A DNA stretch of 64,000 nt from the NCBI RefSeq assembly GCF_013033515.1, contig NZ_WQEG01000009.1, positions 1-64,000 on the forward strand. Direction: 5' to 3'. This document shows positions 47,876-57,782 of this stretch, one piece after another. Below the pieces are notes generated by a model. It saw nothing but the letters and a program-made list of their open reading frames with translations. It was not told the origin of the DNA and did not search any database. Origin of the DNA: Ruegeria sp. HKCCA6707. Lineage in GTDB: Bacteria > Pseudomonadota > Alphaproteobacteria > Rhodobacterales > Rhodobacteraceae. A program made the position numbers and the translations under genes. The stretch's first letter is position 1. The number at the start of each line of letters is the position of its first letter.

Positions 47876-48348
47876 TACAATGGCTCCTCGATGATGTGTT
47901 CTTCCCACTCTTCCATGGGGGTTTCAAACTCTGACACCGTGCGCCCTTGCACCGAGACACCTGCGGCATGCACGCTGTCCGGTGTACCGGATATCAACGG
48001 ATGCCAGTCGTAAAGAGGTTTTTCTTCCCACAACAGGCGATAGGCACAGGTCTGCGGCAGCCAATAGGCATGCTGGTCAATATTCTGCGGTGTCATGACG
48101 ATACATTCCGGCACAAATTGATGCCGAATGTCATATTGGGTGCAGCGGCAGCTCTCGTCATCCAGCAGGCGACAGGCCACGCAGGTCAACGCAACTTCGC
48201 CCGTGTCCTCGTCTTCCAGCTTGTTCAAACAGCATTTGCCGCATCCATCACACAGCGCTTCCCACTCGTGCTGGTTCATTTTCTGAAGTGGCTTGCGCTC
48301 CCAAAACTTTGGCGACAGCCCGGAGCGATCAATCGGATCGACGCTCAT
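47875..48348 (-). CDS. YcgN/UPF0260 family cysteine-cluster protein
   Basis: A 157-residue UPF0260 (YcgN) protein. The ATG at 48348 overlaps the ribF stop (ATGA). Conserved cysteines lie in ALCDGCGKCCLNKLED (near 33-48), TCVACRLLDDESCRC and FVPECIVM, suggesting a bound metal or Fe-S centre. The C-terminal WLPQTCAYRLLWEEKPLYDW, WHPLISG segment is a family signature. The function is unknown. The stop overlaps the threonine aldolase start by one base. Confidence 0.9.
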   Translation of the reverse strand: MSVDPIDRSGLSPKFWERKPLQKMNQHEWEALCDGCGKCCLNKLEDEDTGEVALTCVACRLLDDESCRCTQYDIRHQFVPECIVMTPQNIDQHAYWLPQTCAYRLLWEEKPLYDWHPLISGTPDSVHAAGVSVQGRTVSEFETPMEEWEEHIIEEPL

Positions 48349-49277
48349 ACAGCCGCCAAAATCTCGCGCGCTTTCGCGCAATCCGCGTCCATCTGAGCGA
48401 TCAGCCCGTCAAGACCATCAAAGGTCAGTTCCGGCCGCAGGTATTGGACAAGTCCTACGGACAGGGTCGCGCCGTATAAGTCACCCGAGAAATCAAAAAG
48501 GAAGGTTTCGATATTTGGCAGTTCACCATCGAACATAGGGCGGGTCCCAATCGACGAGGCGCCGCAATAGCTGCCTTTGTGCGGACCATCCAGAACATCA
48601 ACCAAAGTGGCATAGACCCCGAATTTAGGAGGATGCAGCCCTTCGATTGACATATTGGCGGTGGGATAGCCCAGTTCGCGCCCCCGCTGTTCGCCGCCGA
48701 TCACTTCACCTTCGATCCGATGCCAATGCCCCAGCATCTCGGCCGCATCTCGGGGACGTCCGTCGCTCAGCGCGGTGCGTATAGCAGTCGAGGACACCAC
48801 ATGTTCTGACTTTTCCATCAACGGTGCAATGGTGACGCCAAAGCCCATCTCTTGCCCAAAGCGCTGCATGTCACTGGCTTTGCCTGACCGACCTTTGCCG
48901 AAGCAGAAATCCGCACCTACAACCACATGGGACAGGCCCAAGCCCTTGTGGATCACATTCCGTGCAAATTCTTCCGGCGTCAGTCCGGCCAGCGCCGCGT
49001 TGAAGGGCAGCTCATAGAGCTTTTCAACGCCCAGCTTTTCCAACCGATGCGCGCGCGTCGCACTGCGCATCAACCGAAACGCAGCGGCGTCCGGTGCAAA
49101 GTACTCGCGTGGATGAGGCTCAAATGTCAGAACGCCCAACGCATGGTCAGGGGCCGCAGACCGGGCCAGTTCAATAACCGATTGGTGACCCAGATGGACG
49201 CCATCAAAATTCCCGATGGCTACGCTGGCGCCCCGGTTTTCAGGTTCAACGAATTGGAAATCCCGAATGATCTGCAT
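48345..49277 (-). CDS. ribF: Bifunctional riboflavin kinase / FAD synthetase
   Basis: A 310-residue enzyme converting riboflavin to FMN and then FAD. The N-terminal nucleotidyltransferase domain (about 1-180) has NFDGVHLGHQ, the HxGH motif, and VVSSTAIRTALSDGRP, the ISSTxxR-type motif. The C-terminal flavokinase domain (about 185-305) has ELGYPTANM, GVYATLVDV and ETFLFDFSGDLYG. It heads a three-gene operon with a YcgN-like gene and a threonine aldolase gene. No FMN riboswitch is seen in the 59 bases upstream. Confidence 0.96.
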   Translation of the reverse strand: MQIIRDFQFVEPENRGASVAIGNFDGVHLGHQSVIELARSAAPDHALGVLTFEPHPREYFAPDAAAFRLMRSATRAHRLEKLGVEKLYELPFNAALAGLTPEEFARNVIHKGLGLSHVVVGADFCFGKGRSGKASDMQRFGQEMGFGVTIAPLMEKSEHVVSSTAIRTALSDGRPRDAAEMLGHWHRIEGEVIGGEQRGRELGYPTANMSIEGLHPPKFGVYATLVDVLDGPHKGSYCGASSIGTRPMFDGELPNIETFLFDFSGDLYGATLSVGLVQYLRPELTFDGLDGLIAQMDADCAKAREILAAV

Positions 49278-49336
49278 GACGCTTGCCTAGCGGGAGTTCC
49301 AAGCGGGTTCAAGCAGCAGTTCGGGGCAAGGCGTGA

Positions 49337-49780
49337 TCAGTCGAATTTACGAGACGGTGCCAAAACCATTGCCTCACCGACCAGAACCTTTTTGCCGTCT
49401 ACCGCGCAATGACAATCCAGCTTGACCCGGCGCTTGGCAAAATCGATGTCGATCACCTTGACCCCGGCATAAACCATGTCGCCCGGGCGCACGGGGGCAA
49501 GAAACTTCAGCGACTGCCCCATATAGACTGTGCCGTGACCTGGAAGCTGCTCACCAATCACGGCCGAGATCAGACCGGCAGTCAGCATGCCATGGGCGAT
49601 CCGGCCTTCAAAGATCGTATCCCGGGCATAGTCATCGTCCAGATGCACCGGGTTCCGGTCGGTCGAGACCTGGGCAAACATTTCGATATCCTCGTCCGTC
49701 ACCACTTTGCGCAGATGCCGGCTCATGCCCATTTCGATGTCTTCGATACAGATCGTACCGCGTGGAAGATTGTCCAACAT
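49337..49780 (-). CDS. MaoC-like hot-dog dehydratase
   Basis: A 147-residue single hot-dog protein from ATG 49780 (GAGGGTG upstream). The hydratase motif is split around FAQVSTDRNPVHLDDDYARD, holding the Asp/His pair, and GRIAHGMLTAGLISAVIGEQLPG in two parts. It probably hydrates enoyl-CoA (R-specific) or acts in a related acyl-CoA step. It lies 59 bases upstream of ribF on the same strand and may share a transcript. Confidence 0.9.
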   Translation of the reverse strand: MLDNLPRGTICIEDIEMGMSRHLRKVVTDEDIEMFAQVSTDRNPVHLDDDYARDTIFEGRIAHGMLTAGLISAVIGEQLPGHGTVYMGQSLKFLAPVRPGDMVYAGVKVIDIDFAKRRVKLDCHCAVDGKKVLVGEAMVLAPSRKFD

Positions 49781-49880
49781 GTCACCCTCATGCGAGTTTG
49801 GCGGGCAACAAAAATTCTGTAGATGCCCAAGTTTGGCAACTTTATTACTTCGCAACTGCAGAAAATCAAGCTTTTTCTGA

Positions 49881-50756
49881 CTAACGCAACCGACCAATCG
49901 TATAGGTCGGGTTGATGTTTTCCCTTGCAATATAATCGGTTAGGGATTCGTGGTGCGGATGGTGCTCGGTTTTTGTTTCAGCTGCGGCCAATCCACCTGA
50001 AATGAATAGGGAATCAATCCCTTCGCCCATCCCACCCAGAATGTCGGTATGCGGTCCATCGCCGATGACCAGAATGTCGCTGTCGGGGATGTCATGCCCC
50101 AACTCCTGCAACCGGCGTCGCGCCAGATCGTAGATCGGAGGGTGGGGCTTGCCGAAATAAAGGCTCTCGCCACCCATTTCGGTGTAAAGCTTCGCCAAGG
50201 CGCCTGCACACCATTCGCGCACTTCACCACGGTCCACTACGATATCGGGATTGGCGCAGAGCAGCTTGAGGCCCTTTTGCTTGGCATAGAGAAAGTCGGG
50301 CCGATTAACGTCAGGGTCTGCCATTGGATCAAACGGGCCGCAGCAGACAATCCCTTCCGCCTCGTCCAACGGAACGCGTTCGATATGGATCGGATGGTGC
50401 AGCAGTTTAAGCGGTTCAAAAAAGCCCGCATCCCGCTGCCATTCTCCCATGAAATAGACCTTCTCACCCACTGCGCCCCGGAACATCGCGGAACGTGCCG
50501 AATCCCCGCTGGTGGCGATGGTGTCATAGGCATCAATCGGTACGTTAAATTGCACCAATTGTTCTCTCACGCCAGCGCGCGGTTTGGGAGAGTTCGTGAC
50601 CAACACAACAACACCGCCCCGCTGGCGATAGGCTTGAAGTGCGGCCACAGCTTCAGGATAAGCGGTGATGCCATTGTGAACACAGCCCCAAAGATCGACG
50701 AACAGGGCTTTGTATTGGTCAGAAATTTCAGCCAGCGATGAGACGATTTGGGTCAT
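49881..50756 (-). CDS. HAD-superfamily hydrolase, TIGR01459 type
   Basis: A 291-residue HAD phosphatase of the NagD-like subclass IIA. The first motif is FVDLWGCVHNG, where the usual DxDG is replaced by DLWG, as in the TIGR01459 family. VVLVTNSPKPR is motif II, and FGKPHPPIYDLA and VIGDGPHTDILGG are motifs III and IV. Loss of the second aspartate suggests altered catalysis. The substrate is unknown. It stands alone, divergent from nothing close. Confidence 0.88.
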   Translation of the reverse strand: MTQIVSSLAEISDQYKALFVDLWGCVHNGITAYPEAVAALQAYRQRGGVVVLVTNSPKPRAGVREQLVQFNVPIDAYDTIATSGDSARSAMFRGAVGEKVYFMGEWQRDAGFFEPLKLLHHPIHIERVPLDEAEGIVCCGPFDPMADPDVNRPDFLYAKQKGLKLLCANPDIVVDRGEVREWCAGALAKLYTEMGGESLYFGKPHPPIYDLARRRLQELGHDIPDSDILVIGDGPHTDILGGMGEGIDSLFISGGLAAAETKTEHHPHHESLTDYIARENINPTYTIGRLR

Positions 50757-50822
50757 GGAGCTTACTTTCCGGGCGAATGACAGGGTGGTTCAGCCTATGG
50801 CAGAGGCAGGTCGGTTTGGCCA

Positions 50823-50944
50823 GAGGGGGCTCTGCCCCCGCCGCGGCAGGCCGCGACTCCCCCGAGGTACTTTCAAACAGAAGAAGAATGGATCCTCTGC
50901 TTCTTCTGTTTCCAAATGCCTCGGAGCGCGAGGCAGAGCCTCGC
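50823..50944. repeat. Compound intergenic repeat with inverted GAGGTA...AACAGAAGAAG arms
   Basis: From left to right: a GGGGGCTCTGCCCCC hairpin (50824-50839), a GCGGC-AGG-CCGC hairpin, and an element CCCGAGGTACTTTCAAACAG with AAGAAG (50861-50886). After 12 bases comes its near-perfect inverted copy (50899-50925, GCTTCTTCTGTTTCCAAATG with CCTCGG), then a GCGAGGCAGAGCCTCGC hairpin (50928-50944). A single copy of the same element lies at 56031-56064. The whole stretch can fold into a large cruciform and contains no gene. It looks like a REP/BIME-type or small palindromic intergenic element. Confidence 0.7.
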
Positions 50945-50951
50945 AATAAAA

Positions 50952-50979
50952 CAAAAAGGCGCCCGATTGGGGCGCCTTC
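50952..50979 (-). terminator. Rho-independent terminator after ppaC
   Basis: On the minus strand AAGGCGCCCC and GGGCGCCTT pair around a small loop and end in TTTTTGT. It lies 11 bases past the ppaC stop. Confidence 0.85.
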
Positions 50980-50989
50980 AGGTCGGTGA

Positions 50990-51910
50990 TCAGACCTTGA
51001 GATTTGGAATTATCTGCTTTTTGCGGCTCATGATGCCAGGCAGAACCACGGCATCCCCATCGACCTGCGCATCAAAGCTTTTTTCGGCAACGGTTTTTAC
51101 CAGGTCGTTTGGCACCAGCAACGTGGCCTCTTCATTCAGGATATCGACCACAAACAGCAATACCTGGTCCACTCCGTCCTCGCTGGCGACGTCAATCATC
51201 GAAGCGGCGAGGCTGTCTTTGCGGTCCAGAACAACGCCCGGCGCGGTTGTTTCCAGTACCGAGACGCGGAATTTGGTGCCGTCGACCTCGTATTCCTTGC
51301 TGTCCATGCGGATCAGTTCGGCGTCCGAGAAGGACGAGACATCCGACTTTGCCGAAAACATTTCAGCCGCATAGGCCGATACGTCCAGGCCCAGATCGGC
51401 TGCCAGTTTCTCGGCCACGGCACGGTCATGCGGGGTGGTGGTGGGCGAGCGGAACTCCAGCGTGTCGGAGAGGATGCAAGTGAGCGCGGCGCCTTTCACC
51501 GCGTCGGGCATACGAGCTGCGTCGTCCCCGATCAGGTCAAGCATGATTGTGGCGGTGCAGGCCAGAGGGCGCACAGTGATGTCGATCGGGCCTTTGGTTT
51601 CCAGCCCACCGACCAGTTTGTGGTGATCGATGATGGCGCGGATATCAGCACCGTTGACGCTGGCGGGCAGTTCGGCGGGGTTGTTGGTGTCTACGATGAT
51701 GACCGGAGCATCCGCTTCGACATCGCCGATGATGCGCGGTTTTGGCAGGTCCCAGCGCTGCAGCATGAAAGCTGCTTCGGTGTTGGGCTCACCAAGCAGA
51801 ACGGGCTCGGCGCTCTCGCCTTTCACTTCGTTCAGGTACCAGGCCCACAGGATCGGAGAGCCGGTGGAATCTGTGTCGGGGGATTTGTGACCAAATACAA
51901 GGGTTGTCAT
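50990..51910 (-). CDS. ppaC: Manganese-dependent (family II) inorganic pyrophosphatase
   Basis: A 306-residue DHH-superfamily enzyme hydrolysing pyrophosphate to phosphate in the cytoplasm. Metal-binding motifs are GHKSPDTDS (residues 7-15), IIVDTNN (about 72-78) and the DHHK motif (about 95-98). The C-terminal DHHA2 domain ends in the active-site signature SRKKQIIP. A family II enzyme replaces the more common family I Ppa in many Rhodobacterales. It is a single-gene unit with its own terminator. Confidence 0.96.
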   Translation of the reverse strand: MTTLVFGHKSPDTDSTGSPILWAWYLNEVKGESAEPVLLGEPNTEAAFMLQRWDLPKPRIIGDVEADAPVIIVDTNNPAELPASVNGADIRAIIDHHKLVGGLETKGPIDITVRPLACTATIMLDLIGDDAARMPDAVKGAALTCILSDTLEFRSPTTTPHDRAVAEKLAADLGLDVSAYAAEMFSAKSDVSSFSDAELIRMDSKEYEVDGTKFRVSVLETTAPGVVLDRKDSLAASMIDVASEDGVDQVLLFVVDILNEEATLLVPNDLVKTVAEKSFDAQVDGDAVVLPGIMSRKKQIIPNLKV

Positions 51911-52021
51911 GTCAGCGTCCTGAGGATTGTATATTTGCGCGCCTTATAGGGTGGTGCTTCACGCTTGTCACTCCGTCCTGTGCCGAATGCGACGGTTGGT
52001 CTGGGTTTGCTTGACCAGGGC

Positions 52022-53002
52022 CTAGAACGGAGCGCGCGTGAGGGTGTAGCCTGCAGTCTGCAACTGGTTCAGCAGGCCATAGGTATCACCCAAATGAGCG
52101 GCACCCACGGCGATGACGGCGCTTTGGTCCTCGATGGCCAGAATGCGTTGCATCCAGCTGTTGTTCCGCTCGACCAGCAGGCTTTGTTCGATCTTGACCC
52201 ATTCTTCTTCAAACTCGTCCTCGGGCAGGCCCGCAAGCTCTCGCCCGAATAGGCGGCCGAACAGAAGCACCTCGGCGTGTCTTTCGTTGAAATAGGAGTT
52301 TGCCATCGTGGTGATCTGATCTTCACCTTGCTGAAAAGTGGCTGTCATGCGGGCCAGGGATTTCGCCTGATCTTCCAAAGGGTACCGGTTAAACAAGCGC
52401 ATCAGGTCATCGATGCTTTCGAGTGAATGTTGCGCAATCCCATGTTCTTTGGCCAGCGCGGTCAGCCGGGTGTCGAGGCCGAATTCCGGTTGCGGAGTTT
52501 GCAAGATGCAGGTCGGAAGTGCCAGCATCATGCCCAGAAACCACGGGCGCATCTTTGCCGCCATCCAGGAGGGGATGCCCCGTTCAGCCAATATGGCGGA
52601 CAGATCGGCCCAGTCCTCTTCTGGCAACAGGTCAACCAGTGTGGGCCCCGAGGTGATCAGCACCGGGCTTGGATCCGCAGCCAGGCGTTTTTCCCAGGCA
52701 TCAAGTTCGTCTTTTGTGACTTCGAAATAGAAAGCGTCAGCGTGTTTGAGGGTCGGGGCCAGACGGTCGACGATTGCGTCCATCTGGGGAAAATTGAGGT
52801 GCAGGGTGCCTATGATATGCAGTGTCGTCTGATCTTTGGTCGCAATCCAGTGGTTCCCTTCCGGGAACGGTAGGGTGGCCAATGTGGCATCGAATTCAGC
52901 TTTTGAGGCGGGCGACAAATCCTGCATCAGATCGCGACCCTCGCAAGCGGCGTAAGCAGATACAGGCAGCAGCATCGAGAGTAAGAGCAGAAATATGCGC
53001 AT
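52022..53002 (-). CDS. TraB/GumN family exported protein
   Basis: A 326-residue TraB/GumN (Tiki-like) protein, related to metal-dependent proteases. Residues 1-18 form a signal peptide (LLLSMLLPVSAYA). The conserved GTLHLNF near residue 65 and the C-terminal VIAVGAAHLGDTYGLLNQL carry the GxxH motifs thought to bind metal. The middle region with DTRLTALAKEHG and SLESIDDLMRLF matches the family. The bacterial function is unknown. The gene is divergent from the DUF2161 gene. Confidence 0.88.
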   Translation of the reverse strand: MRIFLLLLSMLLPVSAYAACEGRDLMQDLSPASKAEFDATLATLPFPEGNHWIATKDQTTLHIIGTLHLNFPQMDAIVDRLAPTLKHADAFYFEVTKDELDAWEKRLAADPSPVLITSGPTLVDLLPEEDWADLSAILAERGIPSWMAAKMRPWFLGMMLALPTCILQTPQPEFGLDTRLTALAKEHGIAQHSLESIDDLMRLFNRYPLEDQAKSLARMTATFQQGEDQITTMANSYFNERHAEVLLFGRLFGRELAGLPEDEFEEEWVKIEQSLLVERNNSWMQRILAIEDQSAVIAVGAAHLGDTYGLLNQLQTAGYTLTRAPF

Positions 53003-53112
53003 TGGAATTTACCCTTGCAAATCAGTGGTGCCGGAACACTGCCGCGCAGAGCCGGTAGGTGCAAGCACGTTAATCGGCTGGTATTTACCCGCAATTTGCC
53101 TAGCATTGCGCC

Positions 53113-53787
53113 ATGGACCGCGAGCAGGATCTTTATCCCCCCATCAAGGCTTTGTTAGAGCGTCAGGGGTACACCGTGAAAGGCGAGGTTGGGGCCGCCG
53201 ACATTGTCGCCGTGCGCGGGGACGAAGCCCCTGTTATTGTCGAATTGAAACTGCGTTTTGCGCTTGCGCTGTTCCATCAGGCGATCACGCGGTTGCGGAT
53301 CACGGATCAGGTCTATGTCGCCGTGTGCAAGCCCAAAGGGCGGACAGCGCGGCGCGCGCTCAAGGACAATCTGAACCTGTGCCGCAGGCTCGGGTTGGGG
53401 TTGATCACTGTGCGCCCAGACGGCCGGGTTGAGGTTCATTGCGACCCCGGGCCCTATGCGCCGCGCAAGGACAAGGCCAAAGCGGCGCGGTTGTTGCGTG
53501 AGTTTGACCGGTTACAGGGCGACCCCAATGCAGGCGGCGCGACACGTTATGGGATTGTGACGGCCTACCGACAGGACGCTCTGAAATGCGCGGCGCATCT
53601 GGCGGAACATGGCGCAACCAAAGGGTCGGATGTTGCAAAGGCGACCTGTGTTGATGCAGCGACGCGTTTGATGCGCGAAAACCACTATGGCTGGTTCGAC
53701 AAAGTAGACAAAGGTGTCTATGCACTTTCCAAGGCCGGGCAGGACGGATTGAAACACTGGGCTTATAGCTGGGAACAGAGCGAATAA
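53113..53787 (+). CDS. DUF2161 family protein, PD-(D/E)XK nuclease-like
   Basis: A 224-residue DUF2161 protein. The N-terminal third has the pattern of a restriction-endonuclease-like fold: a leading glutamate, GAADIVAVRGDE with the central aspartate, and VIVELKL with the ExK pair. The C-terminal part (DALKCAAHLAEHG and NHYGWFDKVDKGVYALS) looks like a winged-helix domain. It is common in Rhodobacterales genomes as a core gene. The function is unknown, and DNA binding or cleavage is only an inference. Confidence 0.85.
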   Translation: MDREQDLYPPIKALLERQGYTVKGEVGAADIVAVRGDEAPVIVELKLRFALALFHQAITRLRITDQVYVAVCKPKGRTARRALKDNLNLCRRLGLGLITVRPDGRVEVHCDPGPYAPRKDKAKAARLLREFDRLQGDPNAGGATRYGIVTAYRQDALKCAAHLAEHGATKGSDVAKATCVDAATRLMRENHYGWFDKVDKGVYALSKAGQDGLKHWAYSWEQSE

Positions 53788-53839
53788 TCTGACCTTATTC
53801 CATCAGATCCTGAATTTTGGAAAAATCCCTCGCAACTTG

Positions 53840-53868
53840 TTGACTCGGGCGCGGCGACTGCCTAGCTA
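53840..53868 (+). promoter_or_regulatory. Sigma-70-type promoter of groESL
   Basis: TTGACT at 53840-53845 and TAGCTA at 53863-53868 are separated by 17 bases. The expected transcription start falls at or next to the CIRCE operator. Confidence 0.65.
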
Positions 53869-53875
53869 TGCGTCG

Positions 53876-53902
53876 TTATCACTCGGTAGGTGTGAGTGCT
53901 AA
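53876..53902. promoter_or_regulatory. CIRCE operator (HrcA binding site)
   Basis: TTATCACTC, nine bases, then GAGTGCTAA. This is the CIRCE inverted repeat with one mismatch in the left arm (T for G at the fourth base). It lies 58 bases before groES, so the operon is expected to be repressed by HrcA and induced by heat. Confidence 0.93.
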
Positions 53903-53959
53903 CGCCTCGCGTTTCCGCGAGGGGAGGATAGATAACTTTGAGCCCAAGGAGCTGCAAAG

Positions 53960-54247
53960 ATGGCATTGAAACCGCTTCATGACCGTGTGCTGGTTCGTCG
54001 CGTTGAAAGCGAAGAGAAAACCGCAGGCGGCCTGATCATTCCTGACAGCGCAAAAGAAAAGCCCAGCGAAGGCGAAGTTGTTGCGACCGGTGAAGGCGCG
54101 CGCAAGGACAGCGGCGAGCTGATCGCAATGGCTGTAAAAGCTGGCGACAAGATCCTGTTCGGCAAATGGTCGGGCACCGAGGTTCAGGTCGACGGCGAAG
54201 AGCTGCTGATGATGAAAGAAAGCGACATCATGGGGATCATCGAGTAA
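53960..54247 (+). CDS. groES: Co-chaperonin GroES
   Basis: A 95-residue Hsp10 that caps the GroEL cavity. [20 protein letters not shown] starts the fold, the mobile GroEL-binding loop reads [11 protein letters not shown] (about 18-28), and [14 protein letters not shown] closes the beta barrel. It is controlled by the CIRCE element upstream and lies 55 bases before groEL. Confidence 0.99.
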   Translation: MALKPLHDRVLVRRVESEEKTAGGLIIPDSAKEKPSEGEVVATGEGARKDSGELIAMAVKAGDKILFGKWSGTEVQVDGEELLMMKESDIMGIIE

Positions 54248-54266
54248 GCCCCGGCGCTTTCTCTGA

Positions 54267-55946
<1,680 letters not shown>

Positions 55947-55977
55947 GCTTACCGCTTACTCTGTAGCGAATTGAGAT

Positions 55978-56009
55978 GGGGTCGCCTTGGGGCGGCCCCG
56001 TTTTGTTTT
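55978..56009 (+). terminator. Rho-independent terminator after groEL
   Basis: GGGGTCGCC pairs with GGCGGCCCC around a small loop, followed by GTTTTGTTTT. It starts 31 bases past the groEL stop. Confidence 0.85.
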
Positions 56010-56030
56010 GAATGGCCGCTGGTGCGGCCA

Positions 56031-56064
56031 TGCCTCCGGCGGAGGTATTTTTGAACAGAAGAAG
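56031..56064. repeat. Single copy of the GAGGTA...AACAGAAGAAG intergenic element
   Basis: CCTCCGGCGGAGG is a short palindrome, followed by TATTTTTGAACAGAAGAAG. The second part matches the inverted arms at 50861-50925. It lies between the groEL terminator and the DMT transporter gene. Confidence 0.65.
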
Positions 56065-56127
56065 CGGGGTGGCGCGTCTGCGTGAAAGGGAGTGTGCAAA
56101 GCTATTCGAAACCGCTATGCGGTTTGG

Positions 56128-56970
56128 ATGCAATTGTTTCTTCTGACTGCCCTGACCATGTGCGCCTTTGCGTCAAACTCGATTCTGAATCGGCTGGCCG
56201 TTGAAAGCGGTGCGAGCGATCCAGCGGGTTTTGCCGTGATCCGGGTTTTGTCAGGGGCGTTGGTGCTGGCAGCCCTGGTGGTGCTGAGGTCCGGGCATTT
56301 AACGCTGAGAAACAGGCGGCGGATCGCGGGGGCGGGATCCTTGTCGCTTTACATGATAGGGTTCTCGCTGGCCTATCTGACCCTGGATGCAGGGTTGGGC
56401 GCTTTGATCCTGTTCGGGGTGGTGCAAATTACCATGTTTGCGGTGACATCGGTCACTGGTGCGGCACCGACGATGCGGCAAGTTTCAGGCGCGGCGATTG
56501 CGCTGTTGGGGCTTGCCTTTGTGCTTTGGCCGTCAGGGGATGTGCGGGTCGATCCAATCGGAGCGATGCTGATGCTTTCCGCAGGCGTCGGTTGGGCAAT
56601 CTATTCGCTGGTGGGTCGATCCGAACCCGACGCGTTGGCCGGAAGCGCAGCCAATTTCATTGTAGCTTTGCCGGTGACAGCGCTGGCATTGATCCCTCTT
56701 GGCGGCAATTGGGACATGAGCGCTGCTGGATACGCTCTGGCAGCGCTGTCCGGCGGGGTTACCTCGGGCTTGGGTTATGCGCTTTGGTATCGGGTCTTGC
56801 CGCAACTGGCCGCTACAACGGCAGCGGTCGTGCAACTCAGCGTTCCGATCATCGCCATTGTGGCGGGCGTGGTCTTGCTGGGCGAGGCCGCAAGCCTGCG
56901 CCTGATCCTGGGTGCTGCGCTTGTTTTGGGTGGTATCGCGTTGGCCGTCTTGCGCCTGACGCCGCGCTAG
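56128..56970 (+). CDS. EamA/DMT superfamily transporter
   Basis: A 280-residue inner-membrane exporter with ten predicted helices in two EamA repeats, as in RhaT/YdcZ-type drug-metabolite transporters. The start is uncertain: ATG 56128 gives a normal N-terminus (QLFLLTALTMCAFASNSILN) but has no clear ribosome site, while in-frame GTG 56092 has AAAGGG very close. The end of repeat 2 is VQLSVPIIAIVAGVVLLGE. The substrate is unknown. The lipase gene starts 38 bases downstream. Confidence 0.88.
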   Translation: MQLFLLTALTMCAFASNSILNRLAVESGASDPAGFAVIRVLSGALVLAALVVLRSGHLTLRNRRRIAGAGSLSLYMIGFSLAYLTLDAGLGALILFGVVQITMFAVTSVTGAAPTMRQVSGAAIALLGLAFVLWPSGDVRVDPIGAMLMLSAGVGWAIYSLVGRSEPDALAGSAANFIVALPVTALALIPLGGNWDMSAAGYALAALSGGVTSGLGYALWYRVLPQLAATTAAVVQLSVPIIAIVAGVVLLGEAASLRLILGAALVLGGIALAVLRLTPR

Positions 56971-57008
56971 GGGTTTTATCACCCCAAGTTTGGGCGTATT
57001 TGGCGGCT

Positions 57009-57782
57009 ATGAAGTTTCTGTTTGCCCTTGTTCTGTGTCTGGCCCCCGGACTGCTCCATGCCAAATGCGTGGTGTTGTTGCACGGTCTGGCCCGTACAGA
57101 GGCGTCGTTTACGGTGATGGAGCAACTGTTCAAGGCGCATGATTATCACGTTGTCCGCCCGGGCTATCCTTCGACCGACCTGACGATTCCGGAATTGGCT
57201 GATCAAACGTTGCCCGAAGCGTTTGCAGCCTGCGGCGAGGATACGGTGAACGTTGTGGCCCATTCGATGGGGGGCATTCTTCTGCGGTACTGGCTGCAGG
57301 ACAATCACCCGCAAAATCTGGGCAGAACGGTCATGCTTGGGCCACCCAACCAAGGCAGCCAACTGGTCGACGAGTTGGGCGCTTACGAGGTGTTCGGCAT
57401 GTTAAACGGACCGGCAGGTCTGGCGCTAGGGACGGGCCCCGAAGGTATCCCGCGACAACTGCCCCCGGTCACGTTCGAGCTTGGGGTGATCGCGGGTGAA
57501 AAATCGTTGAACCTGCTGTTTTCCTCGCTGATCGACGGCCCGGATGATGGCAAGGTTTCGATTGAGACCACCAAAGTCGACGGGATGAAGGACCATATTG
57601 TTCTGCCGGTGACGCACACATTCATGATGAACAACCCTTGGGTCATGGCGCAGGCGCTGCATTTCATCGAATTTGGTCATTTTGATCCGGAGATCACCTG
57701 GCTGGACGGGGTTACGGATATTATTGACGAGATCTGCATCGGTCTGGATTGCTCCGAACCTGATTCCGAGCGGTCGGAATGA
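57009..57782 (+). CDS. Exported alpha/beta-hydrolase (lipase-like)
   Basis: A 257-residue protein from ATG 57009. Residues 1-18 form a signal peptide (FLFALVLCLAPGLLHA). The first strand and oxyanion region is VVLLHGLARTEASF, and the nucleophile elbow is VVAHSMGGIL with the catalytic serine at about 85. LGPPNQGSQLVDELG follows, as in triacylglycerol lipases of the EstA/LipA type. The catalytic histidine is probably in LPVTHTFMMNNP. Its stop overlaps the phnM start (ATGA), an odd pairing. Confidence 0.87.
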   Translation: MKFLFALVLCLAPGLLHAKCVVLLHGLARTEASFTVMEQLFKAHDYHVVRPGYPSTDLTIPELADQTLPEAFAACGEDTVNVVAHSMGGILLRYWLQDNHPQNLGRTVMLGPPNQGSQLVDELGAYEVFGMLNGPAGLALGTGPEGIPRQLPPVTFELGVIAGEKSLNLLFSSLIDGPDDGKVSIETTKVDGMKDHIVLPVTHTFMMNNPWVMAQALHFIEFGHFDPEITWLDGVTDIIDEICIGLDCSEPDSERSE

